Positions 23,685 through 31,962 of a DNA stretch of 64,000 nucleotides are shown one piece after another. Numbering within the stretch: position 1 is the first letter of the stretch; every line of letters starts with the position of its first letter. This DNA is from Roseovarius atlanticus (GTDB taxonomy: Bacteria > Pseudomonadota > Alphaproteobacteria > Rhodobacterales > Rhodobacteraceae): positions 211,279-275,278 of the forward strand of contig NZ_LAXJ01000008.1 in the NCBI RefSeq assembly GCF_001441615.1. The letters run 5' to 3'. Position numbers and translations under genes: made by a program. The notes beneath the pieces were generated by a model. That model was not told the DNA's origin. It saw nothing but the letters and a program-made list of their open reading frames with translations, and searched no databases.

Positions 23685-25619
23685 ATGAGCCTGACGGCAG
23701 ACACGATGGAGTTGCGCGAAGAGGATATCGCAAAGCATTACGCGGCGGCGGCGGCGATGCTGGCGGGGTTCGACCATACGCCCCGGATCGCCAAGCCGGC
23801 GGAGGCGGCGCAGGAGGAAAAGTCGGCCGGGCTGGGCACGCGGCGGCGGTTTCGCACCACGACGCCGGGGCTGGTGACACGCTCGACCGCGCGGCCCGAG
23901 GGCGTGCACCTGGTAGAGCGGATCGAGGCGGCGGATGGCGACGACCCGCTGGTGAGCCCGATGCAGGCGACGGTGCTGCACGGGTTGCGGCGTGCCATTG
24001 CCATCGCGCTGGCCGTGGGCGAGCAGTTTTCCGACGCCACCGGGCTGGCGGATCTGCGGCGGGCAAACCTGGCCGGATCGCTGGGCGCGGATCGCAAGAC
24101 CGAGTTCACCGAGCTATTGGGGGCCGAGGCGCTGGCGGTTGGGCATGTGTTTGCCAATGCGACGGCGTTCCTGCTGGCGCCACATCGGTCCGAGGTGAGC
24201 GTGGAAGTGGGCGAGGTCGAGGAGGTTTTGACCGACAATTCGCAGCTCGCTCTGCATGGCGCTCTATGGGAGCTGGACCAGGATATCGCGGCCCATGCCG
24301 GTGACGATGCGCGGCTGGTGGCGACGGTCAGCGCCTTTGCCGAGCAGTTGATGGAAAAGATCGCGCTGCGCGCCCAGAATGCCGGGCGGTTGAGCGCCTT
24401 CACCGGGGCAAGCTGGCGCGTGGAGGCGGATGATTTCACCATTCGCGGCTTTGATGCCGCATCGAAGGGCAAGTCCACGACCCTGACGATGGCGTTCAAA
24501 CAGCCGCACGAGGTGGTGGGCAACCATATCGCCAAGTACCAGGCGCTGAAGCTCAGCAAGATGCTGATGGCCTATGATTTCGAACGAAAGCTGAACCCTT
24601 TCGCGGAACTGGGCGGCTTCATCTTTACCTTCATGGGCGACGGCAAGCCGGGCACGGGCAAGACGACGCTGATCCAGATGATGGCGGGGCTGATCAAGGG
24701 ATACTGCGACAACGTTGGCTACCCCTTCCGGTACCAGAACCTGTCGACCGAAAGCATCGACAGCTACCAGGGCAAGTCGGCGCAGAATGCCAAGGCTTTC
24801 ATCAACAACGTGATCGATCCCGGAGTGATCGGGTTCGGCACGATCGACGATATCGACCAGCTGGCGGGCAAGCGGGGCGATCGGCAATCGAGCGCGGGGC
24901 AGCTGGAGATCACCGCCGTGCTGATGGAGAGCTTTGCCGGGGCCAATACCGTGGTGCGGGGGAATTGCACCTTCGGGATGTTCTCGAACTATCCCGAAAA
25001 CGTGGATGACGCGCTGCGCCAGAGGGCGGGCGCACGGTTCCTGGTGGACGGGCCGCAGACGCGGGAGGATTACATCGACATCCTCTACTTGCTGATGGGC
25101 AAGAACCACGACATCCCGCTGGGCCAGCATGAAGTCTATGCCGCGCAGGAGATCAAGAAGGCCGTGGCAGCCTCGTTCGAGAGCCACGCCAAGCCCCATG
25201 AGGAGGGTCTGATCCGGGTCTATGAGCGGGTGGAGAAGGAGATCGGCACGCTGGATACTATTGCCAAGCTGGGGACATATCTGAAGGGGATCCAGGAGGC
25301 GGATGAACGCTTTACGGGCCGCGCGATCAAGAACATCACCGACGCGGTGAAAGTGCGGGCGATGGATTTCGAGCTGCCCGATGAATGGATGGAAAAGCCC
25401 GACCTGTTCCTGTTCAAGTCCTACGACGAGAAAATGGGGATGATCGAGGAACTGCGCCAGCCGATTACGGTCGAGATGGTTGTTCAGGAGATCAACCGAT
25501 ACGCGGATTCCGAGTTCCGCTATGCGGACAAGTCGGACGAGGTGGCAATCGAGACCATGGTGCGCGAGTTTGGACGCACGGAGGAGGCGAAGCGGCGGTA
25601 CATGGCGGCGAAGAAATGA
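23685..25619 (+). CDS. AAA+ ATPase of uncharacterised operon
   Basis: 644 residues. N-terminal 290 residues are a family-specific helical region. The AAA+ core follows: Walker A GKPGTGKTT with K326, Walker B TIDDIDQL with D388/D389, a sensor-1 region (FGMFSNYPENVDDA) and an arginine-finger-like RQRAGAR. The C-terminal 150 residues form a helical lid and tail. It should work as a ring that remodels a partner protein. The start at 23685 follows GGGGAGAAG; a frame from 23652 would run through the repeat. Its stop overlaps the next gene's ATG (ATGA). Substrate unknown; the neighbouring coiled-coil and membrane proteins are the obvious candidates (inference). Confidence 0.85.
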   Translation: MSLTADTMELREEDIAKHYAAAAAMLAGFDHTPRIAKPAEAAQEEKSAGLGTRRRFRTTTPGLVTRSTARPEGVHLVERIEAADGDDPLVSPMQATVLHGLRRAIAIALAVGEQFSDATGLADLRRANLAGSLGADRKTEFTELLGAEALAVGHVFANATAFLLAPHRSEVSVEVGEVEEVLTDNSQLALHGALWELDQDIAAHAGDDARLVATVSAFAEQLMEKIALRAQNAGRLSAFTGASWRVEADDFTIRGFDAASKGKSTTLTMAFKQPHEVVGNHIAKYQALKLSKMLMAYDFERKLNPFAELGGFIFTFMGDGKPGTGKTTLIQMMAGLIKGYCDNVGYPFRYQNLSTESIDSYQGKSAQNAKAFINNVIDPGVIGFGTIDDIDQLAGKRGDRQSSAGQLEITAVLMESFAGANTVVRGNCTFGMFSNYPENVDDALRQRAGARFLVDGPQTREDYIDILYLLMGKNHDIPLGQHEVYAAQEIKKAVAASFESHAKPHEEGLIRVYERVEKEIGTLDTIAKLGTYLKGIQEADERFTGRAIKNITDAVKVRAMDFELPDEWMEKPDLFLFKSYDEKMGMIEELRQPITVEMVVQEINRYADSEFRYADKSDEVAIETMVREFGRTEEAKRRYMAAKK

Positions 25620-25993
25620 CAGATTTCGGCGTCATCATTAATGCCTACGCCTTGGCGCTCGGCCTATTGGGCGCGTGTATGATTTACGTGGGCCTCTCCG
25701 CCGGGGTCCGGTTTTCAAACGGTGCGCGCTTTTCCGTTTTCGTCGTCGTCTCTCTCTGTGCTGCGATCTGCGCGATTTTCGTGGCAGCCCGTTTTGGGCA
25801 AGCTGTGTTGTCGGATGTGCAGTTTCTGTATTCGGTCACCGGTGATATTTCGCGGCCGGAGGTCCATGAATTCAAAGACAACCTGTCGGGTGTGCCGTGG
25901 TTCGCGGCTGTTTTCGCCGGTTTTTTCTGGGCATGGCAGGTGGTTCGCTTCGAACGCCGGCTCGAGAATTCCGAAGGCAGGCAGATTGCATGA
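25616..25993 (+). CDS. Three-helix membrane protein (125 aa)
   Basis: Starts on the ATGA overlap with the ATPase stop. Three membrane helices: ALALGLLGACMIYVGLSAG, FSVFVVVSLCAAICAIFVAA and WFAAVFAGFFWAWQVV, with a loop of about 40 residues between the second and third. Basic C terminus (RFERRLENSEGRQIA). No family known. Overlaps the next gene by four bases (ATGA). Confidence 0.75.
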   Translation: MTDFGVIINAYALALGLLGACMIYVGLSAGVRFSNGARFSVFVVVSLCAAICAIFVAARFGQAVLSDVQFLYSVTGDISRPEVHEFKDNLSGVPWFAAVFAGFFWAWQVVRFERRLENSEGRQIA

Positions 25994-26358
25994 ACGAGGA
26001 TCAGGTCACACTTGTTAACACTGGCCTGCCGCTGCTGATCATCGGCGGGTTTGCGGCTTTGTTGCCGTGGCTGTTGACGCCGCGGGGAACGCGGTCGCAT
26101 GGGCGGGTTCTGGTTGCGGTCGTCGCGTCGGCTGGTCTGCTGCTGGGTTTGAGCGCTGGGATCTTCGCGCTGTTCGACAGGCGCAGTCTGCTGGGCGGGC
26201 AGGGGCTTGCCGGTCAGGGCGCGGTGGTGTGGATGTACCTGCGGACCTCGCTGGCAGCGGTGGTGGTGTGGGGGCCGGTGCTTGTCTTCACGTGGCTGGG
26301 CCTGGCGCAGCGGGTGGAGCGGTTAAGGAACCGCGATATCGTGCGGGGGGAAGCGTGA
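25990..26358 (+). CDS. Multi-helix membrane protein (122 aa)
   Basis: Starts on an ATGA overlap. Three membrane helices (GLPLLIIGGFAALLPWLL, VLVAVVASAGLLLGLSAGIF and LAAVVVWGPVLVFTWLGL). Similar in size and layout to the previous gene, so the two may pair in the membrane. The frame could be read from 25897 but without a ribosome site. Unknown family. Confidence 0.72.
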   Translation: MNEDQVTLVNTGLPLLIIGGFAALLPWLLTPRGTRSHGRVLVAVVASAGLLLGLSAGIFALFDRRSLLGGQGLAGQGAVVWMYLRTSLAAVVVWGPVLVFTWLGLAQRVERLRNRDIVRGEA

Positions 26359-26430
26359 TGGGAATGCGCCCGAAAGGAGAGGCCCCGGATCGGGTCCGGG
26401 GCGCGGGGGCGCTTGGGGCGGGCCGGGGAT

Positions 26431-26453
26431 GGTGGGTTGGAAACCCACCCTAC
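26431..26453 (+). repeat. GTGGGTTT-type hairpin repeat next to a ribosome site
   Basis: GGTGGGTTGGAAACCCACCC plus TAC, same element as at 23615 and 47499. It ends immediately before the GGAGGTG ribosome site (26454-26460) of the next gene, so the hairpin lies in the 5' leader of that gene. Confidence 0.85.
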
Positions 26454-26464
26454 GGAGGTGGTGC

Positions 26465-27853
26465 ATGGAACGTCTGATCAAGTCCGGCCTGATGTTCGGC
26501 AACCTGGTGCATGTGGCGAGTCCGGCGCTGGTGGAGCGGTATAACCGGGCGTTGAAGCATCTGACGGGAAAGACCACCAGCCTCACGGATTTCTACGTCG
26601 ATATCTCGGGCTATTCGCCGGAGGTGGGGCATGAGTTGGGCGATGACCTTTACCTCAACCATGCGGGGGTGAACCGGCAGTTCATCCTGCTGACCACGGA
26701 GCAGAAACGTTCGCCGCTTCTGAATGCGCAGTTCTCGACCTCGCGCGGGATCCTGAAGCAGTTCATCGAAGAGAACGAGCCCGCGCTTTTCGCGCTGACG
26801 GCGCGGGATGCGGTGGCGGGCGAGTTGGTGAACTCGGTCTACGACATGTCGAGCCCCGCGCGGCTGTTCGATATCCGGCGCATCAAGATCGAGGCGGATA
26901 CCACCAACGGCGCGCTGCGGCAGGCGGAAAAGCTGGATGAAAGGGTCGAGCGGTTCATGTCGGAAGAGGACGCGTGGTTCGACGACGTGCTGATTGCCGA
27001 GATGATCGAGCTTGCGGGGCAGACCGGCGACGTGCTGCGTAACCCCATCGACCTGAAGGAAATGAGTTTCGAGCAGCGCAATTACTGGACCAGTCATTTC
27101 GGCGGGGTGTACCTGTTTCAAGACCTGGAGTTGCCCGGCGTGATCTGTGCCCAAGACAAGACGCCGTTCGAGGGTGGGCGGGTCGAGTACGTGTTTGACC
27201 TGAGCGAGCGCAACCGGGTGGCCAATTTCCTTGACCTCAACGGTCTGGTGGAGCCCATCGTCAAGGCGCGCGGCATCGACGCGGCGGCGATCTTGCGGCA
27301 GAAGATGGATTTCGTGCTGGTCGACGCGCTGGCCGGGGAAGGCGTGGAGTTCGCAGGCCGCACCCGGGCCGAGATGCGCCGGCTGGCGCGGCGGCATTCG
27401 GACCTTCTGCCTGAAGAGTTCCACACGCTCAACGCTCTGTTGAACTGGGCCGAGAATGGCGGGCCGTGGCCGGTGATCACCTCGGACAACCCGGCCTATT
27501 TCTACACGCTGCGGGCGGCGGCGCACAAGGACGCGGAGCTGGTGAACATGCTGCTTGCGGAACTGGCGCCGAAGGATGTGCGGCAATTGTTCATCTGTCA
27601 CAAGAGCCTTTTTTATCGCCGCTACGAGACTTGGGCGGACACCAAACGCGCCTATGTCGTCGATTTCCTGCTGAACGAATACCAGGTGGACAAGCTGGGC
27701 ACGCGCGCGGCACTCTTTGGGCACGACGCGCCGATGGAAGAGCCCGCGCCGCCCGTAGCGAAGGACCCGGCGGCGGACCTGGAGGCGGTGGTGGCGCGGG
27801 TCGGTCCCTGGGGGCCGGTGACGCGCCGGGCGGGCAGCAAGGGAAAGGGATAG
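26465..27853 (+). CDS. Uncharacterised 462-aa protein of the AAA+ operon
   Basis: No function recognised. Begins MERLIKSGLMFGNLV after a strong GGAGGTG site; the frame extends to 26429 only through the repeat. Soluble, mixed alpha/beta, no signal or membrane helix; conserved-looking segments include FYVDISGYSPEVG, DDLYLNHAG and NYWTSHFGG. The last 50 residues are Pro/Ala-rich with a basic end (GSKGKG). Three bases separate its stop from the next gene. Confidence 0.78.
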   Translation: MERLIKSGLMFGNLVHVASPALVERYNRALKHLTGKTTSLTDFYVDISGYSPEVGHELGDDLYLNHAGVNRQFILLTTEQKRSPLLNAQFSTSRGILKQFIEENEPALFALTARDAVAGELVNSVYDMSSPARLFDIRRIKIEADTTNGALRQAEKLDERVERFMSEEDAWFDDVLIAEMIELAGQTGDVLRNPIDLKEMSFEQRNYWTSHFGGVYLFQDLELPGVICAQDKTPFEGGRVEYVFDLSERNRVANFLDLNGLVEPIVKARGIDAAAILRQKMDFVLVDALAGEGVEFAGRTRAEMRRLARRHSDLLPEEFHTLNALLNWAENGGPWPVITSDNPAYFYTLRAAAHKDAELVNMLLAELAPKDVRQLFICHKSLFYRRYETWADTKRAYVVDFLLNEYQVDKLGTRAALFGHDAPMEEPAPPVAKDPAADLEAVVARVGPWGPVTRRAGSKGKG

Positions 27854-27856
27854 CAC

Positions 27857-28123
27857 ATGGCGGCACTGGCACGGCTTCTGATCATCGGGTTCATCGTCTG
27901 CACGATCCTGTACGTGGTGCTGTCGCTTTATTCGCGGAGCGTGCGCAAGGGCAAGCTGCGCGAATGGTGGGAGGAGGAAGGCCGGCCTGGCGATCTCGAC
28001 GCCTATATCGAGAAGGGGCTGGAGGAGTATGATGGCTCGCTGAGGCGCAGGCTGATCCTGGGTGTCTATGTGGTGCCGTTCAGCATCGTGGCCGCGATCA
28101 TCTATTTCACGAACTTTCACTAA
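27857..28123 (+). CDS. Two-helix membrane protein (88 aa)
   Basis: N-terminal helix LLIIGFIVCTILYVVLSLY, a charged middle (KGKLREWWEEEGRPGDLDAY) and a C-terminal helix VYVVPFSIVAAIIYFTNF. Topology predicts an N-out or N-in hairpin with the 45-residue charged loop cytoplasmic. Follows the 462-aa gene by three bases. Resembles small membrane proteins encoded with DUF1523 genes; no function known. Confidence 0.75.
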   Translation: MAALARLLIIGFIVCTILYVVLSLYSRSVRKGKLREWWEEEGRPGDLDAYIEKGLEEYDGSLRRRLILGVYVVPFSIVAAIIYFTNFH

Positions 28124-28134
28124 GGGGCGGGGCG

Positions 28135-28797
28135 ATGGTGTATCTGAAGTGGCTTTTCTGGGCAGTTTTCTGGGTGCTGGTGGCGGCGTTCTTTCACTAT
28201 ACGCTGCCGCAGACCGATATCGTGCGGGTCACGGATACCTATGAAAAGCGCATAGATTTCGGCGAGAACAGCCTGTTCTGGGCCAGCCCCGATGCCGGAA
28301 ATGACGCCACGGCGATCAACCGGGATGTGTTTTTCATCCAGACGGTGCGGGCGGATGGCAGCACCATGGTCTATCGCAACGAGGACACAAGCTGGGGCTG
28401 GCCGCCCTATTTCAAGTTCGACACATCGAATTTGCAAGCCGAGGCGGCGGACCTGAAATCGACCTCGGAGGCACCGCGCTGGGCCGCGCTGAAGCATTAC
28501 GGGTGGCGCAACGAGTTCCTGTCGATCTTTCCCAACGGGGTGAGCATCTGGCCAGTGGCGGGCCCGGACGTGGGCAAGCCGTTTCCATGGCTGAACATCC
28601 TGATCCTGGCGGCGTTCGGGCTGGTGGCCTATGGCGTCTGGCGGCTGTGGCGGCGGTTCCGCGCGCGGCGCCTCGACCCGGTCTGGGACGGGGTCGAGGC
28701 GCGGTTCGACGCGGCGGGCAATGCGCTGGAGGACCGGCGAGGCCGGGTCCGGCGCTGGCTGGATACCTGGCGGCCCAAGGACAAACGCAAGGGCTGA
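28135..28797 (+). CDS. DUF1523 family membrane protein
   Basis: 220 residues with an N-terminal helix (WLFWAVFWVLVAAFFHYTLP), a periplasmic domain of about 125 residues, and a second helix (WLNILILAAFGLVAYGVW) followed by a basic cytoplasmic tail. The TYEKRIDFGENSLFWASPD segment and FIQTVRADGSTMVYRNED are the signature of DUF1523, a family found mainly in Rhodobacterales. Last gene of the plus-strand operon; 18 bases separate it from the convergent next gene. Unknown role. Confidence 0.82.
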   Translation: MVYLKWLFWAVFWVLVAAFFHYTLPQTDIVRVTDTYEKRIDFGENSLFWASPDAGNDATAINRDVFFIQTVRADGSTMVYRNEDTSWGWPPYFKFDTSNLQAEAADLKSTSEAPRWAALKHYGWRNEFLSIFPNGVSIWPVAGPDVGKPFPWLNILILAAFGLVAYGVWRLWRRFRARRLDPVWDGVEARFDAAGNALEDRRGRVRRWLDTWRPKDKRKG

Positions 28798-28815
28798 AGC
28801 GCGGAGAGTGCCGCC

Positions 28816-29718
28816 TCAGGCGGCGTGAGTGTGTCCGGCGTCGGAGGTGCGGCCTTCGTCAGTGACGCGCATCGAGTCTGTGACCCATTGCGGCAACACC
28901 AGAGGCGCGAGCGGGTTCGGCGCGCCGCGCAGCACGTTCTCGCGCAGGCGGGCGACCATGTCGGTACGTTTCGACTGGCTGCCCGACATGATGTGCAAAA
29001 GCGCCTCGACCTGCATCGCATCAAGCTGTGGCTGCGGTTGCGCGGGATGCAGGGTGAAGGGCGCGGGATCGAGTCCGATATCGCGCAGGAAGCTGCGCAG
29101 GTAGGTCTCTGGCCCGAGCTTGATCCGCTCGAACTGGCGCGACTTGACCTGGAGGTCGGGGTGCAGCCCGGCAAGCTCTTGTTCCAGCGCCGGAAAGTTG
29201 ATCGAGTTGAAGTTCACGCTGCGGCAGAACTGCTCCAGCGTCATGGCGACCTGGTTCTGACGGATCGCGTCGGAGTAGAGGCTGAGCAGGTAGCTTTCGG
29301 CGTTGCGGGTGTAGAGCAGCAGGCGTGTGTCTTCGAGCGGCAGGCCGGCCTGGGCCTGTTGCAGGTTGGTCGCGGCCTGCGGGTAGAAGCTGGGGTGCGA
29401 CTGGTTCCACATCAGGCTGTGTGTCATCGAGGGGCCGAGCCGGTGCTCGTCCGAGATGAGAACGGTCTGTGCTCCAGCCTTGGTGGCGGCCTGCGTGATA
29501 GCGGCATTGATAGCTTTGAAATCGCCGATATCGTGCGGGGTGGAGCCGGGCCTGTGCCGGCGGCGGATCATGCGCACCTGGCGGCGCAGGAATTTGGGGG
29601 TTTCCGCGTTCACGTAGAAAACGCCCTGAGCGCGCAACTGGTTGAGATTTGCTGAAAGGTTCTGCTGCAAGAGCAATGGCGCCGTCCGGTGGACGCCCAG
29701 ATGGATTACGTATTTCAT
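28816..29718 (-). CDS. Sulfotransferase-like protein with altered phosphate loop
   Basis: 300 residues. The N terminus KYVIHLGVHRTAPLLLQQNL aligns in layout with sulfotransferase-like proteins whose PAPS loop reads H-K/R-T-G-T-T, but the GTT part is APLL here, so PAPS binding is doubtful. Later segments (LLLYTRNAESYLLSLYSD, like the 3'-phosphate R...S motif) keep the fold pattern. The start at 29718 was chosen; a frame stretching to 30510 runs through the tRNA and rlmB antisense and is not real. Substrate unknown. Confidence 0.6.
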   Translation of the reverse strand: MKYVIHLGVHRTAPLLLQQNLSANLNQLRAQGVFYVNAETPKFLRRQVRMIRRRHRPGSTPHDIGDFKAINAAITQAATKAGAQTVLISDEHRLGPSMTHSLMWNQSHPSFYPQAATNLQQAQAGLPLEDTRLLLYTRNAESYLLSLYSDAIRQNQVAMTLEQFCRSVNFNSINFPALEQELAGLHPDLQVKSRQFERIKLGPETYLRSFLRDIGLDPAPFTLHPAQPQPQLDAMQVEALLHIMSGSQSKRTDMVARLRENVLRGAPNPLAPLVLPQWVTDSMRVTDEGRTSDAGHTHAA

Positions 29719-29808
29719 GGACCTGCCCGGTGCCTGTTTTGTATTTTTATGAGCGTAGTGTAGCGCATGACGCGGAATCGCGCAACATTTCGCCGATATC
29801 ATCCAGTG

Positions 29809-29879
29809 CCGATTATTCTGCGAATAATCGGAGGGCCGCGGTGCGGTGCAGGGGTGCAGATTATTCTGCGAATAATCTG
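29809..29879. repeat. Tandem pair of AT-rich palindromes
   Basis: CCGATTATTC-TGC-GAATAATCGG at 29809-29831 and CAGATTATTC-TGC-GAATAATCTG at 29857-29879, 10-bp arms each, 25 bases apart. They lie between tRNA-Tyr and the sulfotransferase-like gene, both on the minus strand. Same family as the pairs at 1166, 39872 and 46847. The rest of the 29719-29933 gap shows nothing else. Confidence 0.85.
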
Positions 29880-29933
29880 ACGCGGCGCGTGGGGCGTGCG
29901 GTCGCGTTTTCGATGATCGGATATCGGGGAGAA

Positions 29934-30017
29934 TGGTGGGCGACCTAGGAATCGAACCTAGCGTGCGTCTCCGCGAGGGAGTTACAGTCCCCTGCCACAC
30001 CTTGCGGCCTGTCGCCC
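29934..30017 (-). tRNA. tRNA-Tyr (GTA)
   Basis: Acceptor arms GGGCGAC/GTCGCCC, discriminator A and an encoded CCA; anticodon loop ACTGTAACT gives GTA; long variable arm as expected for Tyr; T-arm GGTTCGATTCC. 84 bases with CCA. Confidence 0.97.
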
Positions 30018-30124
30018 ACTGAGGCGCGTGTTTAGAAGCGGGCCGGTGCCCCGTCAACCGGAAAATCGCTTGCGATTGCGACGGTGCGGGGCCATTGTCC
30101 GCCGCCTGTGAAGGAGGCCCCCGG

Positions 30125-30910
30125 ATGGCAACGAAGAAACCCAAGTGGGTCGTGGAAAAGGAACAGGCCAAGAAGGCGTCGGCGGCGGAAACCGTGTGGC
30201 TGTTCGGGTTGCACGCGGTGCGCGATGCGCTGGAAAATCCGCGTCGCGAGAAGCTGCGGCTGGTGGTGACGAAGAACGCGGCCGACAAGCTGTCCGACGC
30301 CATTGCGGTGTCCGGCATGGAGCCGGAGATGGCCGACCCGCGCAAGTTCAGCGCGCCGCTGGATCCGCAATCGGTGCACCAGGGGGCGGCGCTGGAAGTG
30401 AAGCCGTTGGACTGGGGCACGCTTGAGGAGGTCTGCCTTGGCGACGGGGTGCGCCCGCCGCGGGTGATGATGCTGGACCGGGTGACGGACCCGCATAATG
30501 TGGGTGCCATCCTGCGCTCGGCCGAGGTGTTTGGCGCCTCGGCGGTGATCGCGCCGCGGCATCATTCGGCGCCCGAGACCGGCGCGCTGGCCAAGACCGC
30601 GAGTGGGGCGCTGGAGCGTCAGCCCTATTTGCGGGTGCGCAACCTTGCCGATGCGATGAGCGCGTTGCAGGGCATGGGATACCTGGTTCTGGGACTTGAC
30701 GGTGAGGCCCGCGAGACCGTCGAGGAGGCGCTGGCCGGGATGCAGGACCGACCCGTGGCGCTGGTGCTGGGGGCCGAGGGGCCGGGACTGCGCCAGAAGA
30801 CGCGGGAGACCTGCGACAAATTGGTGCGGATCGCCTATGCCGGGGCGTTTGGATCGCTCAACGTCTCAAATGCCGCGGCGGTGGCCCTATATGCGTCCAG
30901 AGGGCAATAG
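30125..30910 (+). CDS. rlmB: 23S rRNA 2'-O-methyltransferase, TrmH/RlmB family
   Basis: SPOUT methyltransferase that methylates a ribose in 23S rRNA (G2251 in E. coli for RlmB). N-terminal substrate-binding domain begins WLFGLHAVRDALENP; the SPOUT core has the motif 1 DRVTDPHNVGAILRSAEVFG, motif 2 LVLGAEGPGLR and motif 3 AYAGAFGSLNVSNAAAVALY that form the knot. Start at 30125 follows AAGGAGG. 261 residues. Other members methylate tRNA, so the target is by family resemblance. Confidence 0.88.
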   Translation: MATKKPKWVVEKEQAKKASAAETVWLFGLHAVRDALENPRREKLRLVVTKNAADKLSDAIAVSGMEPEMADPRKFSAPLDPQSVHQGAALEVKPLDWGTLEEVCLGDGVRPPRVMMLDRVTDPHNVGAILRSAEVFGASAVIAPRHHSAPETGALAKTASGALERQPYLRVRNLADAMSALQGMGYLVLGLDGEARETVEEALAGMQDRPVALVLGAEGPGLRQKTRETCDKLVRIAYAGAFGSLNVSNAAAVALYASRGQ

Positions 30911-30921
30911 ACGGAGGCGGA

Positions 30922-31272
30922 ATGGGCCGGAAGATCGCGACATGCTGTTACTGCGGAACGCGGGCGGTGCTGGTGCTGGACGAAGGCCGGCATGAACTGG
31001 CCTGCGGGGCCTGCGGGGCACCGTTGCACGACATGAAGATGATGCCGGTCTCAAGGGACAAGGCGGATGAACGCAAGGGGATGGCACGCGGGATGCCACC
31101 GGGCAAGAAAGCGGATCGGCGGCGCGATGGACGCCCCGTGGCACCACGCCCGGACTGGCATGGCGATGCGGGTCCGGATCGGCCGAAACGGCGCCCGAAG
31201 CGCAAGCGCAAGCCGATCCTGGGGCGGGTGCTTGATGAGGTTTGGGACGTTCTGGAAGACATCATCGATTGA
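30922..31272 (+). CDS. Zinc-ribbon hypothetical protein, basic tail
   Basis: 116 residues. Two CxxC pairs, CCYCGT near residue 8 and CGACGA near residue 32, make a zinc ribbon; the rest is strongly basic (KRRPKRKRKP) with an acidic C-terminal helix (VLDEVWDVLEDIID). Looks nucleic-acid-binding. It follows rlmB by 11 bases and probably shares its transcript. No named family recognised. Confidence 0.75.
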   Translation: MGRKIATCCYCGTRAVLVLDEGRHELACGACGAPLHDMKMMPVSRDKADERKGMARGMPPGKKADRRRDGRPVAPRPDWHGDAGPDRPKRRPKRKRKPILGRVLDEVWDVLEDIID

Positions 31273-31295
31273 GGCCGGCAAATTTTCACCGAATG

Positions 31296-31325
31296 TTCAC
31301 ACCTAATTTACAACCTCTTTATATC
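31296..31325 (+). promoter_or_regulatory. Promoter of candidate small RNA
   Basis: TTCACA (31296-31301), 17-base spacer, then TTATAT/TATATC (31319-31325), in an AT-rich patch (31281-31345) unlike the surroundings. Transcription would start near 31331. Confidence 0.5.
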
Positions 31326-31330
31326 TGGAA

Positions 31331-31437
31331 TTCAGTACCTATCTGACTATCAGGAAGCGCCGAACTGGAACTCCGGTGCTTCCCTTCACTGTCCCTCGTT
31401 CCGCGACTGGCGCCCGGGCTTTCCCGGGCGCTTTTTT
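31331..31437 (+). ncRNA. Candidate small RNA of about 105 nt
   Basis: Between the zinc-ribbon gene and the CoA-binding gene. It has a promoter just before, a 10-bp stem (GGAAGCGCCG at 31353-31362 with CGGTGCTTCC at 31374-31383, loop of 11), a 26-base single-stranded linker (CTTCACTGTCCCTCGTTCC...), then a strong terminator stem and T-run. No ORF with a ribosome site. The hairpin-linker-terminator layout is that of a trans-acting sRNA; it could also be a terminator-proximal leader, but the terminator ends 30 bases before the next gene. Confidence 0.55.
31410..31437 (+). terminator. Rho-independent terminator
   Basis: Nine-base stem GCGCCCGGG/CCCGGGCGC with loop CTTT and a following TTTTTT. 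Ends the candidate small RNA and the upstream rlmB/zinc-ribbon unit. Confidence 0.93.
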
Positions 31438-31466
31438 CTTTCCGCCAGCCGGTCTAGAGTGAAACG

Positions 31467-31940
31467 ATGAACGAACAGTACAAAGATTCTGACCTGCGTG
31501 ACATTCTGAAGCGGACCAAGCGGATCGCGGTTGTGGGCGTGTCGATGAACGAGGTGCGCCCGAGCTTCTATGTCGCGCGCTACCTGAAGCTGAAAGGGTT
31601 CGATGTGGTCCCGGTCAATCCCGCCCACGCCGGAAAGACGGCGTTCGGGGCGACGGTTCTGGGATCGCTGAGCGACGTTGAGGTCGGCGTGGACATGGTG
31701 GACATCTTTCGTCGGTCCGAGCATGTGCCGCCCGTCGTGGAAGAGGCGCTGGAGCGTTTTCCCGGGCTTCAGACGATCTGGATGCAGATCGGTGTCTGGC
31801 ACGAGGAAGCCGCCGAAAAGGCGCGGGCGCGGGGCGTGGACGTGGTGATGAACCGCTGTCCCAAGATCGAGTACCAGCGCCTGTTTGGGGAGTTGCGCAT
31901 GGGTGGCTTCAATACTGGCGTGATCTCGTCGAAGCTTTAG
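31467..31940 (+). CDS. CoA-binding domain protein (YccU type)
   Basis: 157-residue Rossmann-like CoA-binding domain (as in succinyl-CoA synthetase alpha and in stand-alone YccU). Visible: the IAVVGVSMNEVRPSFYVARYLK nucleotide loop and helix (in part), GFDVVPVNP, and GVDMVDIFRRSEHVP; conserved NRCPKIEY near the end. Likely binds CoA or acyl-CoA as a sensor; no catalytic residue known for the family. Single gene after the terminator. Confidence 0.88.
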   Translation: MNEQYKDSDLRDILKRTKRIAVVGVSMNEVRPSFYVARYLKLKGFDVVPVNPAHAGKTAFGATVLGSLSDVEVGVDMVDIFRRSEHVPPVVEEALERFPGLQTIWMQIGVWHEEAAEKARARGVDVVMNRCPKIEYQRLFGELRMGGFNTGVISSKL

Positions 31941-31962
31941 GCGCTCCGGCCGGGCCTGCCGG

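Noticed and set aside
29934..30124. Genomic island or integration site at tRNA-Tyr
   Set aside because: No integrase, direct repeat of the tRNA 3' end or change in composition nearby; the same holds for tRNA-Gly and tRNA-Leu.
28816..30510. 564-codon minus-strand frame
   Set aside because: Crosses tRNA-Tyr and antisense of rlmB; the real gene starts at 29718.
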